From assembly GCA_903858685.1 (NCBI GenBank), contig CAIOJR010000261.1:1-63329 (forward strand): DNA of 63,329 nucleotides, given 5' to 3'. The DNA is from an uncultured Caulobacterales bacterium (GTDB lineage: Bacteria > Pseudomonadota > Alphaproteobacteria > Caulobacterales > Caulobacteraceae). Below, one piece after another: positions 32,808 through 42,395 of the stretch. Each line of letters starts with the position of its first letter. Position 1 is the first letter of the stretch. The notes under the pieces are model-generated. The model searched no databases, was not told where the DNA came from, and was given only the letters and a program-made list of their open reading frames with translations. Position numbers and translations under genes: made by a program.

Positions 32808-33436
32808 TGCGGGGCCCGCCGCGCAGGGGGCTTGGCATGGCGCTGGAGCTGGCCCGTCCGGCGCCGGTGTGTGGCGTGGACGAGGCGGGGAGAGGGCCGT
32901 GGGCGGGGCCGGTGTCTGCGGCGGCGGTCATCCTTGATCCGCTGGACATTCCTGTCGGTCTGGACGATTCCAAAAAACTGACCGAAGCGACGCGCGACGC
33001 TCTGGCGCGCCAGATTCAGGCCCGGGCGGTTGCGTGCAGCGTGGCTTTTGCATCGGTTGCCGAAATCGCGCAACTCAACATCCTGCAGGCGACGGGTCTG
33101 GCCATGCGCCGTGCGGTGCAGGGGCTGAAGGTTGCGCCAGCCTTCGCGCTGATCGACGGTAACCGGGTCTTTGATCTGGGCTGCCCGGGGGAAGCGGTCG
33201 TAAAGGGCGATGGCCGCAGCGCCTCCATCGCCGCCGCTTCGATCCTGGCCAAGACCGCACGGGACCGGTTGATGGTGTCGATGGACGCGACGTTTCCCGG
33301 ATATGGATTCGCCGATCATAAGGGCTATGGCGTGCCGGCCCACATTGAAGCCCTGATGCGGCTGGGTCCCTGTCCGGAGCATCGGATGAGCTATCGCGCG
33401 CTGCAGGCGCGACTGGCCCGGAGGACGGCCCTTTGA
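32807..33436 (+). CDS. rnhB: Ribonuclease HII
   Basis: I start at ATG 32807, in the TGATG overlap with tag; a longer frame from 32744 runs inside tag. The 209-residue product shows [16 protein letters not shown] (first two acidic active-site residues), LDDSKKLT, the ALIDGNR acid, [20 protein letters not shown] and [13 protein letters not shown]. It cuts RNA in RNA-DNA hybrids and single ribonucleotides in DNA. In Caulobacter and many relatives rnhB is next to the ccrM methyltransferase gene; here a CLC gene follows instead. Confidence 0.95.
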   Translation: MRGPPRRGLGMALELARPAPVCGVDEAGRGPWAGPVSAAAVILDPLDIPVGLDDSKKLTEATRDALARQIQARAVACSVAFASVAEIAQLNILQATGLAMRRAVQGLKVAPAFALIDGNRVFDLGCPGEAVVKGDGRSASIAAASILAKTARDRLMVSMDATFPGYGFADHKGYGVPAHIEALMRLGPCPEHRMSYRALQARLARRTAL

Positions 33437-35253
33437 GCAGTCGCGGATGGCTGTCCGGCGCAAGGTTCGGCGTCTCTGTGCCCCACAGCGCCCTGACCTG
33501 GGCGGCGCGTGTGCGCAGCCTGATCCGGTCGTCCAACTTCGCGATGGCGGTCATGGCGGCGGTGATGGGCGCTCTGGCGGGCCTGCTGGTGACGATGATG
33601 TCGGGCGCCGCCCAACTGATGCACGCGCTCTTCTTCGGCATTCCACTGGATGTCCATCTGAGCGCAGTGGACCACATTGCCCCTTGGCGCGCCCTGAGCG
33701 CACCCGTCACCGGCGGGTTGATTTTGGGTCTGATTGAGATCTGGCGTCGTCGGCTGAGGGCACGCACCACCGTCGACCCGGTGGAGGCCAACGCGCTGCG
33801 CGGCGGACGCATGTCATTGCGCGACAGCGTCGTGGTCGCGGTCCAGACATTGATTTCCAACGGCGTTGGCGCCTCGGTCGGGCTGGAGGCGGGCTATACC
33901 CAGATCGGATCGGGGCTCGCTTCGCGGATCGGCATTGATCTGAAGCTGAGACGCAGCGACCTTCGCATCATGGTGGGATGTGGTGCGGCGGGCGCCATCG
34001 CCGCTGCTTTTGGCGCGCCGCTGACGGGCGCATTCTATGCCTTCGAGCTGATTGTCGGGGTCTATTCCATCGCCAATATGGCGGCGGTGATGGCGGCCTC
34101 GCTGGCGGGCTATTTGACGGCGCAGGCCCTCATCGGCGCGCCCTATTCGATCCATGCGCCCAGCGTGGGCAATGTTCAGCCGATCCATTATCTGGTGCTG
34201 ATGATCCTTGGGCTTGTGGCGTGCGGATTAGGCATTCTGACCATGCGCGCCGTGGCGGTCATGGAGCAGGGCTTTGATCGCAGCCGACTGCCCTACTGGG
34301 CGCGCCCGGCGGTGGGGGGGCTGATGATCGGCGCTCTGGCCCTGATCACGCCGCAACTGCTTGCAGCAGGGCATGGCGCGATGAAACTGGACCTGTCGCT
34401 GGACATGACCGCGCGACATCTGGTGTTCCTGATCATCCTGAAGCTGACGGCGGCGCTGATCTCGCTCGGATCGGGGTTCAGGGGCGGGCTGTTCTTCGCC
34501 TCGCTGTTTGTCGGCGCCCTGTTGGGCAAGCTTTTCGGCATCTTCGCCGTCGCATTTTTGCCCAATCTGGGGATCGACCCGACGGCCTGCACCCTGACCG
34601 GGATGGGCGTTTTCGCGGTCGCCATTGTTGGCGGTCCCCTGACCATGTCGTTTCTGGTGCTGGAGACCACCGGGGACTACAGTCTGACGGGCGCGGTTCT
34701 GGCGGCTTGCGTTCTGACCAGCCTGACCATCCGCGAGGTCTTTGGATATTCCTTCTCCACCTGGCGATTGCACCTGCGGGGGGAGACGATCCGGTCGGCC
34801 AATGATGTGGGCTGGATGCGGAACCTGACGGTGCGACGCCTGATGCGTCAGGACCCGCCGACCCTGTCGAGCGCGGCGACCATAGCCATGTTCCGCAAGG
34901 CCTTTCCGCTGGGGTCGCGACACATGATTGTTCTGTTGAACGAAGATGGCGGTTATGCCGGCCTTGTCCCGACCGCAGAGGCCCATGCGGCGGAACTGGA
35001 TTTGGTCGCCGCGAGCCAGCCGATCCTGACTCTGGCCCGCTGGATCGACACGGTCTTGGCGCCGGACCTGGACGTGAAAATGGCCATGGCTGCGCTCGAT
35101 CAGGCAGAAGCCGAAACCCTGGCGGTAGTCGAGACCGAGGATGACGCCCATAGGGGCAAGGTCATTGGCCTGTTGACCGAAGCCTATGCCAGCCGCCGAT
35201 ATGCAGAAGAGATGGACAAGGCCAACCGTAGCCTGACAGGCGAGGACGACTAG
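33433..35253 (+). CDS. CLC family chloride channel/transporter with C-terminal CBS-like region
   Basis: The start is TTG 33433: GGAGG stands 8 bases in front and the codon overlaps the rnhB stop (TTGA). The 606-residue product has about 11 membrane helices. The gating glutamate motif reads GLEAG (residues 150-154, Glu152) instead of GREGP. Where E. coli ClcA has GSGIP there is VDPVEAN, so the chloride-coordinating Ser is not obvious. [17 protein letters not shown] (GxFxP-like region) is conserved, and the transmembrane part ends with [15 protein letters not shown]. Residues about 460-600 resemble a CBS pair. It probably exchanges chloride or another anion for protons. The stop codon is supplied by the repeat that follows. 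Confidence 0.9.
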   Translation: MSSRGWLSGARFGVSVPHSALTWAARVRSLIRSSNFAMAVMAAVMGALAGLLVTMMSGAAQLMHALFFGIPLDVHLSAVDHIAPWRALSAPVTGGLILGLIEIWRRRLRARTTVDPVEANALRGGRMSLRDSVVVAVQTLISNGVGASVGLEAGYTQIGSGLASRIGIDLKLRRSDLRIMVGCGAAGAIAAAFGAPLTGAFYAFELIVGVYSIANMAAVMAASLAGYLTAQALIGAPYSIHAPSVGNVQPIHYLVLMILGLVACGLGILTMRAVAVMEQGFDRSRLPYWARPAVGGLMIGALALITPQLLAAGHGAMKLDLSLDMTARHLVFLIILKLTAALISLGSGFRGGLFFASLFVGALLGKLFGIFAVAFLPNLGIDPTACTLTGMGVFAVAIVGGPLTMSFLVLETTGDYSLTGAVLAACVLTSLTIREVFGYSFSTWRLHLRGETIRSANDVGWMRNLTVRRLMRQDPPTLSSAATIAMFRKAFPLGSRHMIVLLNEDGGYAGLVPTAEAHAAELDLVAASQPILTLARWIDTVLAPDLDVKMAMAALDQAEAETLAVVETEDDAHRGKVIGLLTEAYASRRYAEEMDKANRSLTGEDD

Positions 35254-35354
35254 AGTGTTTTTCGACGAAGCGGACACCGGTTCGTCACGGAAAATGCTCT
35301 GAGTATAGCGGAGTATGAGCAAAATCCGATCCAGTGAGATCGAATTTTGCTCTA
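35251..35354. repeat. Dispersed intergenic repeat-like element with terminal hairpin, at a convergent gene junction
   Basis: The element begins TAGAG and ends CTCTA. At its right end GAGCAAAATCCGATC (35317-35331) pairs with GATCGAATTTTGCTC (35338-35352) with one mismatch and a 6-base loop. The left part reads GTGTTTTTCGACGAAG then CGGACACCGGTTCGTC. I recognise this arrangement (GGACACCGGTT...GATCCAGTGAGATCGA) as a widespread intergenic repeat of Alphaproteobacteria, from memory only. It can also act as a two-way terminator. Both flanking genes end on its TAG termini. Confidence 0.65.
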
Positions 35355-36581
35355 GGCGTCTGACCTGTCGGGCCGATGGTCCTCCAGCCATCGTCGCGCC
35401 GCCAGTCCGGCGGCGCGACCTGTAGCCAGACAGGCCTGAAGCAGATAACCGCCGGTCGGCGCCTCCCAGTCCAGCATTTCTCCAGCGCAGAAGACGCCGG
35501 GAAGGTTCGTCAGCATGAGGTCCGGCGTCAGGGCGCCAGGCGTTACGCCGCCGGCTGACGAAATGGCCCGCTCCAGCCCCCGCATACCGGTAATCGTCAG
35601 TGGAACGCTCTTTATGGCGGCGGCCAGGGCTGCGGGCGCGGGATCTAGCCTTACGCCATGACCCTCGCGAAGCAGGTTCATCTCCAGGGGGCCAAGCTGG
35701 ACGGCCTTGCGAAGTCTGTTGGAGATGGACTGGTGTGCGGGCGCTTGAGCGATACGGCGACCAAGCTGTTCGACGTCCATGTCCGGGCGCAGGTCCAGCG
35801 TCAGGGCCGCAGAGCCGCGCGTGGCCAGGAGCGCGCGCAGGTGCTTGCTGCGGGCATATATGGCGCCGCCTTCAAGTCCGTAGGCGGTGACCAGAGCCTC
35901 GCCCCGCTGGGTCTGCTTGCCGAGCATGAACGCGGCCCCCTTCAGCGGGTGACCGGCGAAGCGTTCGCGAAACCCCTCGCTCCAGCCGATCTCAACGCCG
36001 GCATTGGAAGGCGCGAACGGCGCCGTCGCCACGTCGTTTGCCGCCAGAAGGCTAAGCGCTTTGCCATTCGAGCCCAGCCTAGGCCAGCTGGCGCCGCCAA
36101 AGGCGAGGACAACCGCGTCGGCGATCTCGGTGACGGCGCCGCCCGGTTCGTCGAACATCAGCGCGCCCTGCGCATCCCATCCCGACCAGTTGGAGCGCGT
36201 TCGAAAGTTCACGCCCTGTCCGTCAAGCCGACCCAGCCAGGCGCGGAGCAGGGGAGAGGCCTTCATCGCAACCGGAAAGATCCGGCCGCTGGAGCCGGTG
36301 AAGGTCGGCTGGCCCAGGTCCGCAGCCCAGTCGATCGCATCCTGCGGCCTGAACGCGTCTAGGTAGGGTTTGATCCAGTTTTGCGCTGAGCCGTAGCGGG
36401 TCAGGAACCGATCATAAGGCTCTGAATGGGTCAGGTTTAATCCCCCCCGCCCGGCCATCAGAAGCTTGCGGCCCAGGCTCGGCATACGGTCATGGACCGT
36501 GATGACGTGGCCTGCGCCGCAGAGCGCCTCGGCGGCCATCAGGCCTGCGGGACCGGCGCCGATAATGGTGATGCGGCTCAT
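35352..36581 (-). CDS. NAD(P)/FAD-dependent oxidoreductase, HI0933/BaiN-like
   Basis: The 409-residue flavoprotein begins MSRITIIGAGPAGLMAAEAL, a dinucleotide-binding motif, and has LLMAGRGGLNLTHSEP and TGSSGRIFPVAMKA, both typical of the HI0933/BaiN family. It ends with VFCAGEMLDWEAPTGGYLLQ. ATG 36581 overlaps the rsmA stop (ATGA); a longer frame to 37004 is the shadow of rsmA. Family members reduce bile acids or flavin-linked substrates in some bacteria, but most are uncharacterised. The stop codon is formed by the end of the repeat at 35251-35354. Confidence 0.87.
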   Translation of the reverse strand: MSRITIIGAGPAGLMAAEALCGAGHVITVHDRMPSLGRKLLMAGRGGLNLTHSEPYDRFLTRYGSAQNWIKPYLDAFRPQDAIDWAADLGQPTFTGSSGRIFPVAMKASPLLRAWLGRLDGQGVNFRTRSNWSGWDAQGALMFDEPGGAVTEIADAVVLAFGGASWPRLGSNGKALSLLAANDVATAPFAPSNAGVEIGWSEGFRERFAGHPLKGAAFMLGKQTQRGEALVTAYGLEGGAIYARSKHLRALLATRGSAALTLDLRPDMDVEQLGRRIAQAPAHQSISNRLRKAVQLGPLEMNLLREGHGVRLDPAPAALAAAIKSVPLTITGMRGLERAISSAGGVTPGALTPDLMLTNLPGVFCAGEMLDWEAPTGGYLLQACLATGRAAGLAARRWLEDHRPDRSDA

Positions 36582-37417
36582 CGGGACAACAGGGCCTGGG
36601 CCAGTGCGATAAAGCCGCTGACGGGGATGGTCTCGGCGCGGGCGTTGGCGTCGATCCCGGCGGCGGCGCACAGGGCGTCTCCACCCAACAGTTTCAGGCT
36701 GGAGCGCAGCATCTTGCGTCTTTGGCCGAAGGCGGCGGCAGTGACTTTTTCCAGCGCGGCGACGATCTTTTCGCCGGGCGCATCCGGGCGGGGAACGAGT
36801 TGTGCCACGGCGGAATCCACCTTTGGCGGCGGGGTGAAGGCGCGCGCCGGCAGGTTCATCACGATCCGCGCCTCGGCTATGGCCTGGGAGATGACCGACA
36901 GACGGCCATAGGCGTCGGCGCCCGCAGGGGCGGCGATCCGCTGCGCCACTTCCTTCTGGAACATCAAGGTCATGGCGGCGGGACGATACGGTCCGGTCAG
37001 CCATTTGATGAGAAGAGGGGTGCCGACATTATAGGGCAGGTTGGAGATGATCTGACCGGGCAGGCCCGGCGCGTGGGCGGCGATCAGGGCCGCTTCATCC
37101 ACCTCCAGCGCATCGCCTTCGATGACGCTCAATCGACCTTGCGCCGCTACGGCCAGTTCATTCAGCAGCGGCAGGAAGCGCGCGTCCTTTTCGACCGCGA
37201 TCACATGGGCCGCATCGCTGTCGATCAGGGCGCGGGTCAGGCCGCCGGGGCCGGGGCCGACCTCTATCACCACATGACCGGCCAGTGATGGAGCCAGTCG
37301 CACGATCTTGCCCGTCACGTTCAGGTCCAGCAGGAAGTGCTGACCGAAACTCTTCTTGGCCATCAGGCCCTGTTCGGCCAGGGTCTCGCGCAGGGGCGGA
37401 AGGTGCGACAGGTTCAT
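36578..37417 (-). CDS. rsmA: 16S rRNA (adenine(1518)-N(6)/adenine(1519)-N(6))-dimethyltransferase
   Basis: The 279-residue enzyme dimethylates the two adjacent adenines near the 3' end of 16S rRNA, a late step in 30S maturation. It shows KSFGQHFLLDLNVTGKIVRL at the N-terminus, VIEVGPGPGGLTRAL (SAM-binding motif I), VIEGDALEVD and the catalytic IISNLPYNVGTPLL. It overlaps pdxA upstream (ATGA) and the BaiN-like gene downstream (ATGA). The order surA-pdxA-rsmA is conserved in many Proteobacteria. Confidence 0.96.
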   Translation of the reverse strand: MNLSHLPPLRETLAEQGLMAKKSFGQHFLLDLNVTGKIVRLAPSLAGHVVIEVGPGPGGLTRALIDSDAAHVIAVEKDARFLPLLNELAVAAQGRLSVIEGDALEVDEAALIAAHAPGLPGQIISNLPYNVGTPLLIKWLTGPYRPAAMTLMFQKEVAQRIAAPAGADAYGRLSVISQAIAEARIVMNLPARAFTPPPKVDSAVAQLVPRPDAPGEKIVAALEKVTAAAFGQRRKMLRSSLKLLGGDALCAAAGIDANARAETIPVSGFIALAQALLSR

Positions 37418-38430
37418 GCGGCGGTCGAGGCGTGATGAGCGCGGCGCTGCGCCATGTCTGACGCCAGTCGCACCGCCGCCACCAGGCTGTCGCAGCGCGC
37501 CAGGCCTTTGCCCGCAATGTCAAAGCCTGTGCCGTGGTCGGGCGAGGTTCGCACGATCGGCAGGCCGAGCGTCACATTGATCCCGCCCCAGAAATCGACC
37601 GTCTTGACCGGGATCAGGGCCTGATCATGATACATGGCGATCACCGCGTCGAAGCGGCTTCGTGCTTCGCTGTGGAACAGCGTGTCGGCGGGCCTTGCGT
37701 CGGTGCACGCTATGCCCAGGGCCCGCAGCTGTTCGCAGGCCGGATTGATGATCTCAATCTCTTCACGGCCGATCGACCCGCTTTCACCCGCGTGGGGGTT
37801 CAACCCGGCCACGGCAAGGCGTGGCGCAGCGATTCCGAAGTCCCGTTTCAGCGCCTGGGCCGTCACCAGACCCACCTCGACGATTCGTGCGGTGCTCAAG
37901 GCCGACGGCACAGCTGACAGGGGGACATGGATCGTGGCCAGACTGACACGCAGGTCCTGCGCCGTCAGCATCATGACCGGTCCGCGCACGCCTTGCATCG
38001 CCTTGCCTGCGGTCAGTTCCGCCAGATATTCAGTATGGCCGGGAAAGCGAAATCCGGCCTCATATAGCGGGGCCTTGGAAATGGGGGCGGTGACCAGGCC
38101 GCCTGCGCGCCCATTCAGGCAGAGCGCTGTCCCTTCCTCAATCCAGGCCAGAATTGCTGTGGCGTGTGCGGGATCGGGACGGCCAGTGACGACAGGCGCG
38201 CTCAACGGGCGATGCAGCACCGGCAGGGCGTCGGCAAAGACGGCGGAGGCGTCCTCGATCTGGTCGATCATCGTCACATCGACCTGACGGGCCATCAGTT
38301 CCGCATCACCCAGGAGGGCGAAGGCGGGGCCGGAGGTGCGCAATTGCGCCCAGGCGGCGGCGACGATCTCCGGTCCGATCCCCGCCGGATCGCCCAGGGT
38401 GAGCGCCAGCGGCGAGGCGCGTTCGGTCAT
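37414..38430 (-). CDS. pdxA: 4-hydroxythreonine-4-phosphate dehydrogenase
   Basis: The 338-residue NAD-dependent enzyme acts in pyridoxal phosphate synthesis. It begins with LALTLGDPAGIGPEIVAAAW and has ITAPISKAPL-like TAPISKAPLYEAGFRFPGHT, then AVIAMYHDQALIPVKTVDFW, which carries the metal-binding His and Asp. It overlaps surA upstream and rsmA downstream, each by ATGA, so the three are translated as a unit. Confidence 0.96.
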   Translation of the reverse strand: MTERASPLALTLGDPAGIGPEIVAAAWAQLRTSGPAFALLGDAELMARQVDVTMIDQIEDASAVFADALPVLHRPLSAPVVTGRPDPAHATAILAWIEEGTALCLNGRAGGLVTAPISKAPLYEAGFRFPGHTEYLAELTAGKAMQGVRGPVMMLTAQDLRVSLATIHVPLSAVPSALSTARIVEVGLVTAQALKRDFGIAAPRLAVAGLNPHAGESGSIGREEIEIINPACEQLRALGIACTDARPADTLFHSEARSRFDAVIAMYHDQALIPVKTVDFWGGINVTLGLPIVRTSPDHGTGFDIAGKGLARCDSLVAAVRLASDMAQRRAHHASTAA

Positions 38431-39800
38431 CGGGCGTCGATGGTCGCAGAATTGCGCAAGTCGCGCAGGAAGCGCTTGGACAACATGGCCAGCTGCTCCC
38501 CATAGAGCCTGTTTTCAATATCGCTCTTGGTGGGCTCATGCTGGCCGCCGATGCGACGCGCGCAAAGGGCGACAATCTGCACGCCCTGTTTCGTACGGAC
38601 CGGCGCTGAGACCTGACCGGGCTTCAGCGGCGCGACGGCGTTGACGACCTCCTGAGACAGATCATTTACATTGACCTCTCCCGTCTCGCCCGCCGAAACG
38701 CTGCTGATATTGCGGGTCCTGGCTTCGAATCCATCGCAACCCTTGAGACGGGCGCGCAGCCCCTCAAGACTGGCCTGAGCGGACTGCACCTGTTCGGTCG
38801 CGGCGTCTGTGGGAAGACGGATCAGGGCCTGTTTCAGATTGACCATCGTCGCGGTCGCGCCTGTGCGCTTGTCGCGGAGCAGGAGAATGTAGACGCCGTC
38901 CGTCGTGGCCACAGGACCGGTCATCTGGCCGGGGCTCATATTGTTGAGTGCAGCCTCTATGCCGGGCTGCATTTCGCCGGACACAAGCCAACCCGCATCC
39001 CCGCCCGTATTGGCCGATGGAGCGCCTGAGAACTGGCGAGCGACAGCGGCGAATGGCGCGCCCTGCTGGATCTGTTCCATCAGTTGCTTGGCGCCGTCTG
39101 TGGCGACCTTCAGTCCACCCACGCGCTGGGCGTCGAGGAAGATTTCGCTGACCAGAAACTGCGGCTTGGCCGCCGCGGCGTTGATGCGGGTCAGGGAGCT
39201 GCGGATCTGGTCGTCGGTAATGCGCACGGACGAGCCAAACCGTCCGCCCATATAGCGGCGCCAGGCGACCTGAGCGCGAATCTGCTCGCGCAGGGTGTCG
39301 ATACTGACCCCCGCAGCGGCCAATTGATGCGCAAGCTGGTCCAGACGCATATTGTTGGAGCGGGCCAGGTCGGTCAGTTCGTCGTCAACCTCTTTGTCAG
39401 AGGGTTCCAGCTTCATCTTCTGCTTCGTCTGGATACGACGAATTTCCTGAAGCTGCAGATGTTCGTCCACCAGGCCGCGCAGGGCTTCACGCTCCAGTTC
39501 GGGCAGGTTCTGGTCCGTCGGCTGCACGCCCGATGTCACGATCAGCAACAACATGCGCTGACGCAGGTCATAGGTGGTGATGACCTCGTCATTGATCGTG
39601 GCGGCGACATTGGCGCTGAATTCGAGCAGGCGACGGCGCGCGGCTTCGGATTGCGGCGAAGGCGGCGCCGCAGTCGGGGGGGCGGATAGCTGTGCAGCGG
39701 GCGCGGTGGCGTCTGGCTTTGCAGCCGTCTGTGCGTGCGCCGTGGCGCTCAGCATCACCGCAGCAAGCCCGGCGGCGATGGAGAAACGCGGCAAGTTCAT
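38427..39800 (-). CDS. surA: Periplasmic chaperone/peptidyl-prolyl isomerase SurA
   Basis: From ATG 39800 (GGGA about 8 bases before) the product is 457 residues with a signal peptide ending AHA-Q and a Pro/Ala-rich linker. A SurA N-terminal domain follows (AATINDEVITTYDLRQRMLL, about residues 70-190). One parvulin domain is clear: FLVSEIFLDAQ to GGDAGWLVSGEMQPGIEAAL and GPVATTDGVYILLLRDKR. A second, weaker one ends PVRTKQGVQIVALCARR. SurA carries outer-membrane proteins, including LptD, across the periplasm, which matches the adjacent lptD. An in-frame ATG at 39809 is also possible. Confidence 0.92.
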   Translation of the reverse strand: MNLPRFSIAAGLAAVMLSATAHAQTAAKPDATAPAAQLSAPPTAAPPSPQSEAARRRLLEFSANVAATINDEVITTYDLRQRMLLLIVTSGVQPTDQNLPELEREALRGLVDEHLQLQEIRRIQTKQKMKLEPSDKEVDDELTDLARSNNMRLDQLAHQLAAAGVSIDTLREQIRAQVAWRRYMGGRFGSSVRITDDQIRSSLTRINAAAAKPQFLVSEIFLDAQRVGGLKVATDGAKQLMEQIQQGAPFAAVARQFSGAPSANTGGDAGWLVSGEMQPGIEAALNNMSPGQMTGPVATTDGVYILLLRDKRTGATATMVNLKQALIRLPTDAATEQVQSAQASLEGLRARLKGCDGFEARTRNISSVSAGETGEVNVNDLSQEVVNAVAPLKPGQVSAPVRTKQGVQIVALCARRIGGQHEPTKSDIENRLYGEQLAMLSKRFLRDLRNSATIDAR

Positions 39801-39831
39801 ATGTATCATCCCATGTCGCGCAAAGGCGCGT

Positions 39832-42333
39832 CTAGCGGGAGTCATTGCGGCGACCCCCAATTTGACTTGCATCGCCCATTACGGCGAGTGTTAGGCGAAG
39901 ACCGATGGAATCCGAGGCTGCAGGCTTGGCGCCGAAACCTTCGAAGTAGTCATTGTGGGTGTATATCACATCAAGCCTGAGGCAATCGTCCTGATAGATC
40001 AGGCTGGCCTGGGCCTGCGGAAAAATGTGTGTGCGCAGATCGCGTGACGCATTCACGCTCACGCCCCAGACCCTGGTGAAGAACAAGGTGCTGGAGACCT
40101 GGAAGTCCTCTGTCTTTCCCACGGTTGAGGCATAGACCAGATTTTGGCCAGAACCCGATGCCGTATAGGTCAGGCCCGAGGCGTTGTAGTCGTAACGCAC
40201 GGAACCGAAAAATCTTTGATAGCTGAGGTTTATGCCGGTTTCCTGATGCTGGATCGTATATTGGTCCCGATCGAGACGCATTCGGTTGAAAACGCTCAGA
40301 TAGGCATTGGGCTGCAGGCTGGCATAGGTCACCCAGTCCGACGATGCATTGCGCAGGCCAGACAAGGGGGACAGGCTGGCGTCGGGTCCATCCCGGAAGC
40401 TGCGCCCCACCAGCAGGCTGGCCGACTGGCTTGGCCCCAGATTGACGGTCGCGCGCCCGCCCACATTGACCCGCGACCCGCCGTCATAGCGGTCATATCC
40501 GGGACTGCGGTCGGTCGAGAACAGGTTGGTGTCGTCGAACTCGAACGCCGTCGAATCCTCGTTCGGAATGTTGGAATTGATCCTGGCTTTGGGGGATATG
40601 GCGATCTGGGTCAGGGGCTCCAGCACGATGGAGCCAGTGTTCCCGATCGCCCGGATCATGGGATAGCTGACATCGGCGCCGATCGTGCCGAAGCTGCGAT
40701 CGGATTCGGCCTTGGCGGTCCCCAGATAGGTCAGGCCCCCGCCCGGCGTGACGGAGACGTTTCGCGCATCGCTGATCGAATAGACGTCCGCCCGACCTTG
40801 CAGGAACGGGTCAATCCGCAGACCGACCGGGAGAATGAAGCTGCGACGCCAGTCGAGATTGAGACTGGCGCGCCGGCTGTCCTTGTAGGAAATGCCTGAG
40901 AGCGGCGCTGTGGCGATCAGGGGCGTTCCCACCGCCATGGGGCCGCCGGGCTGGACTCCCTTGGGATCGTAGACCGCCACGACCGGTGTTCCGCGGGACA
41001 GGTCCACAGCGCTGGCCGTTACGTCAAGCTTGCCGCCCAGGACCCATTTGTTCAGCCGCGCTTCGAACAGCGGCCCGACCGTGGGGAAAATATCGCCGTT
41101 TTCGTACTTCGTCTCGTAATAGGTCTTGCCGCCGACCACGATCGGCGTGTTGCCGATGGGGCGCAGGCTTTGGAAGCTCAGCGCCGCCAGCGAGACATAG
41201 GAATGGTCGTCTTCGCGATTGACGAACAGCTGCGAGATCAGGCGCGCCGTGTCGGCCCCGAACGGGCCGCGGTCGGCATAGATCTGCTTGGTGTTATACC
41301 GCGCGAACATGGCGGGATCACTGACCCGCTCTGCGCCAAATCCCCAGGACCAGTCCTTGTTCAGGTCGAACTCACCGGTTCCCAGCAGATAGCTGTGGGA
41401 TGTGTCCGGCCCGTATTTGATCTTGTTGTCGAAGTAGCGGTCGAAGCTGTAGCCCGCGCGGATATCCATTTCGCCGGAATAGAATCGCTCCCTGAAACGC
41501 ATGTTCAGCAGCGGGTTCACGGTCGTGTTGATCTGCGGCGAGACGGTCAGGTCTGTCGAGGGATTGATCACCCAGAGATAGGGCTGCTCTACGGACAGGC
41601 CGCGCTTGTTGTTGATGTCTATGCGCGGCGTCAACAGGCCGGACCGGCGCACAGCTGTCGGGTCGGGGTGCCAGAAGATGGGGGCATAGAAGACCGGTAT
41701 GCCCTTCACCTTGATGACGGCGTTCCGATAATAGACCACCTGCCGGGCATGATCCTGAAGGATGCGTGTGGCGCTGATGGAGAAGGTGGGCGTAGTGTAG
41801 GCCCCGTTGGCCAGACATGTCTGGCACGGCGTGTAGGAGCCGTGGTTCAACTCCATGACGTTTTCGTTGCGCCGCACCGCCGCGCCCGCCGTGACGGTGA
41901 CGTTGCTTTCCAGGCGAGCGGAGAAAGCGATGGCCACGCCCGTGTTCATCTCGTCGTCGAGATCAATCTCCTGGGCGAATTCCAGGGTCTTGTCCGGATT
42001 GATGATGATCACGTCGCCGCTGGCGTGCGACGCGCCGGAATCGGCGTCATAGACAATCTTCTGGGCCCGAACGATCCGGCCCTGATAGCGGGCTTCCGCA
42101 TTGCCGATGGCGGTGACGACACGGGTGTTCTGATCGTCGACCAGTTGATCAGCTTCGAGATAGACGTCGTGTGGTCCCAGACCATCGTCTTCCGCAGCCG
42201 GCGGCGCAGGCTTGGCCACGGCGTGGGCGTTCGGCCTTTTCGGCTTGGCCGCGATCACCGGCGTCGCAAGGCCAAGGCTGAGCGCAGTTACGCACGCAAT
42301 CACCCCATCAATGCGACCGACGCCAGACGACAA
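39832..42333 (-). CDS. lptD: LPS-assembly outer membrane protein LptD
   Basis: The start is TTG 42333: AAGGA lies 7 bases before it and no better ATG is available. The 833-residue product has a signal peptide ending VIA-A. An N-terminal OstA/LptA-like domain follows (VYLEADQLVDDQNTRVVTAI, about residues 55-170), then a large beta-barrel whose strands end in alternating aromatic residues. A CxxC pair stands in YTPCQTCLANG and a single Cys near the C-terminus (DDCLRLDVIY), so the disulfide pattern may differ from that of E. coli. With LptE it puts lipopolysaccharide into the outer leaflet. It follows lptG by 62 bases. Confidence 0.95.
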   Translation of the reverse strand: MSSGVGRIDGVIACVTALSLGLATPVIAAKPKRPNAHAVAKPAPPAAEDDGLGPHDVYLEADQLVDDQNTRVVTAIGNAEARYQGRIVRAQKIVYDADSGASHASGDVIIINPDKTLEFAQEIDLDDEMNTGVAIAFSARLESNVTVTAGAAVRRNENVMELNHGSYTPCQTCLANGAYTTPTFSISATRILQDHARQVVYYRNAVIKVKGIPVFYAPIFWHPDPTAVRRSGLLTPRIDINNKRGLSVEQPYLWVINPSTDLTVSPQINTTVNPLLNMRFRERFYSGEMDIRAGYSFDRYFDNKIKYGPDTSHSYLLGTGEFDLNKDWSWGFGAERVSDPAMFARYNTKQIYADRGPFGADTARLISQLFVNREDDHSYVSLAALSFQSLRPIGNTPIVVGGKTYYETKYENGDIFPTVGPLFEARLNKWVLGGKLDVTASAVDLSRGTPVVAVYDPKGVQPGGPMAVGTPLIATAPLSGISYKDSRRASLNLDWRRSFILPVGLRIDPFLQGRADVYSISDARNVSVTPGGGLTYLGTAKAESDRSFGTIGADVSYPMIRAIGNTGSIVLEPLTQIAISPKARINSNIPNEDSTAFEFDDTNLFSTDRSPGYDRYDGGSRVNVGGRATVNLGPSQSASLLVGRSFRDGPDASLSPLSGLRNASSDWVTYASLQPNAYLSVFNRMRLDRDQYTIQHQETGINLSYQRFFGSVRYDYNASGLTYTASGSGQNLVYASTVGKTEDFQVSSTLFFTRVWGVSVNASRDLRTHIFPQAQASLIYQDDCLRLDVIYTHNDYFEGFGAKPAASDSIGLRLTLAVMGDASQIGGRRNDSR

Positions 42334-42395
42334 TTCAGCTTCCTTCCGAAACGGACACGTTACGCATAAACCCCTGATTCACCTTGGCCTCGCCG

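Noticed and set aside
36582-37004. Upstream extension of the BaiN-like gene
   Set aside because: It runs inside rsmA in another frame. The conserved GAGPAGLMAA motif begins right after ATG 36581, which overlaps the rsmA stop.
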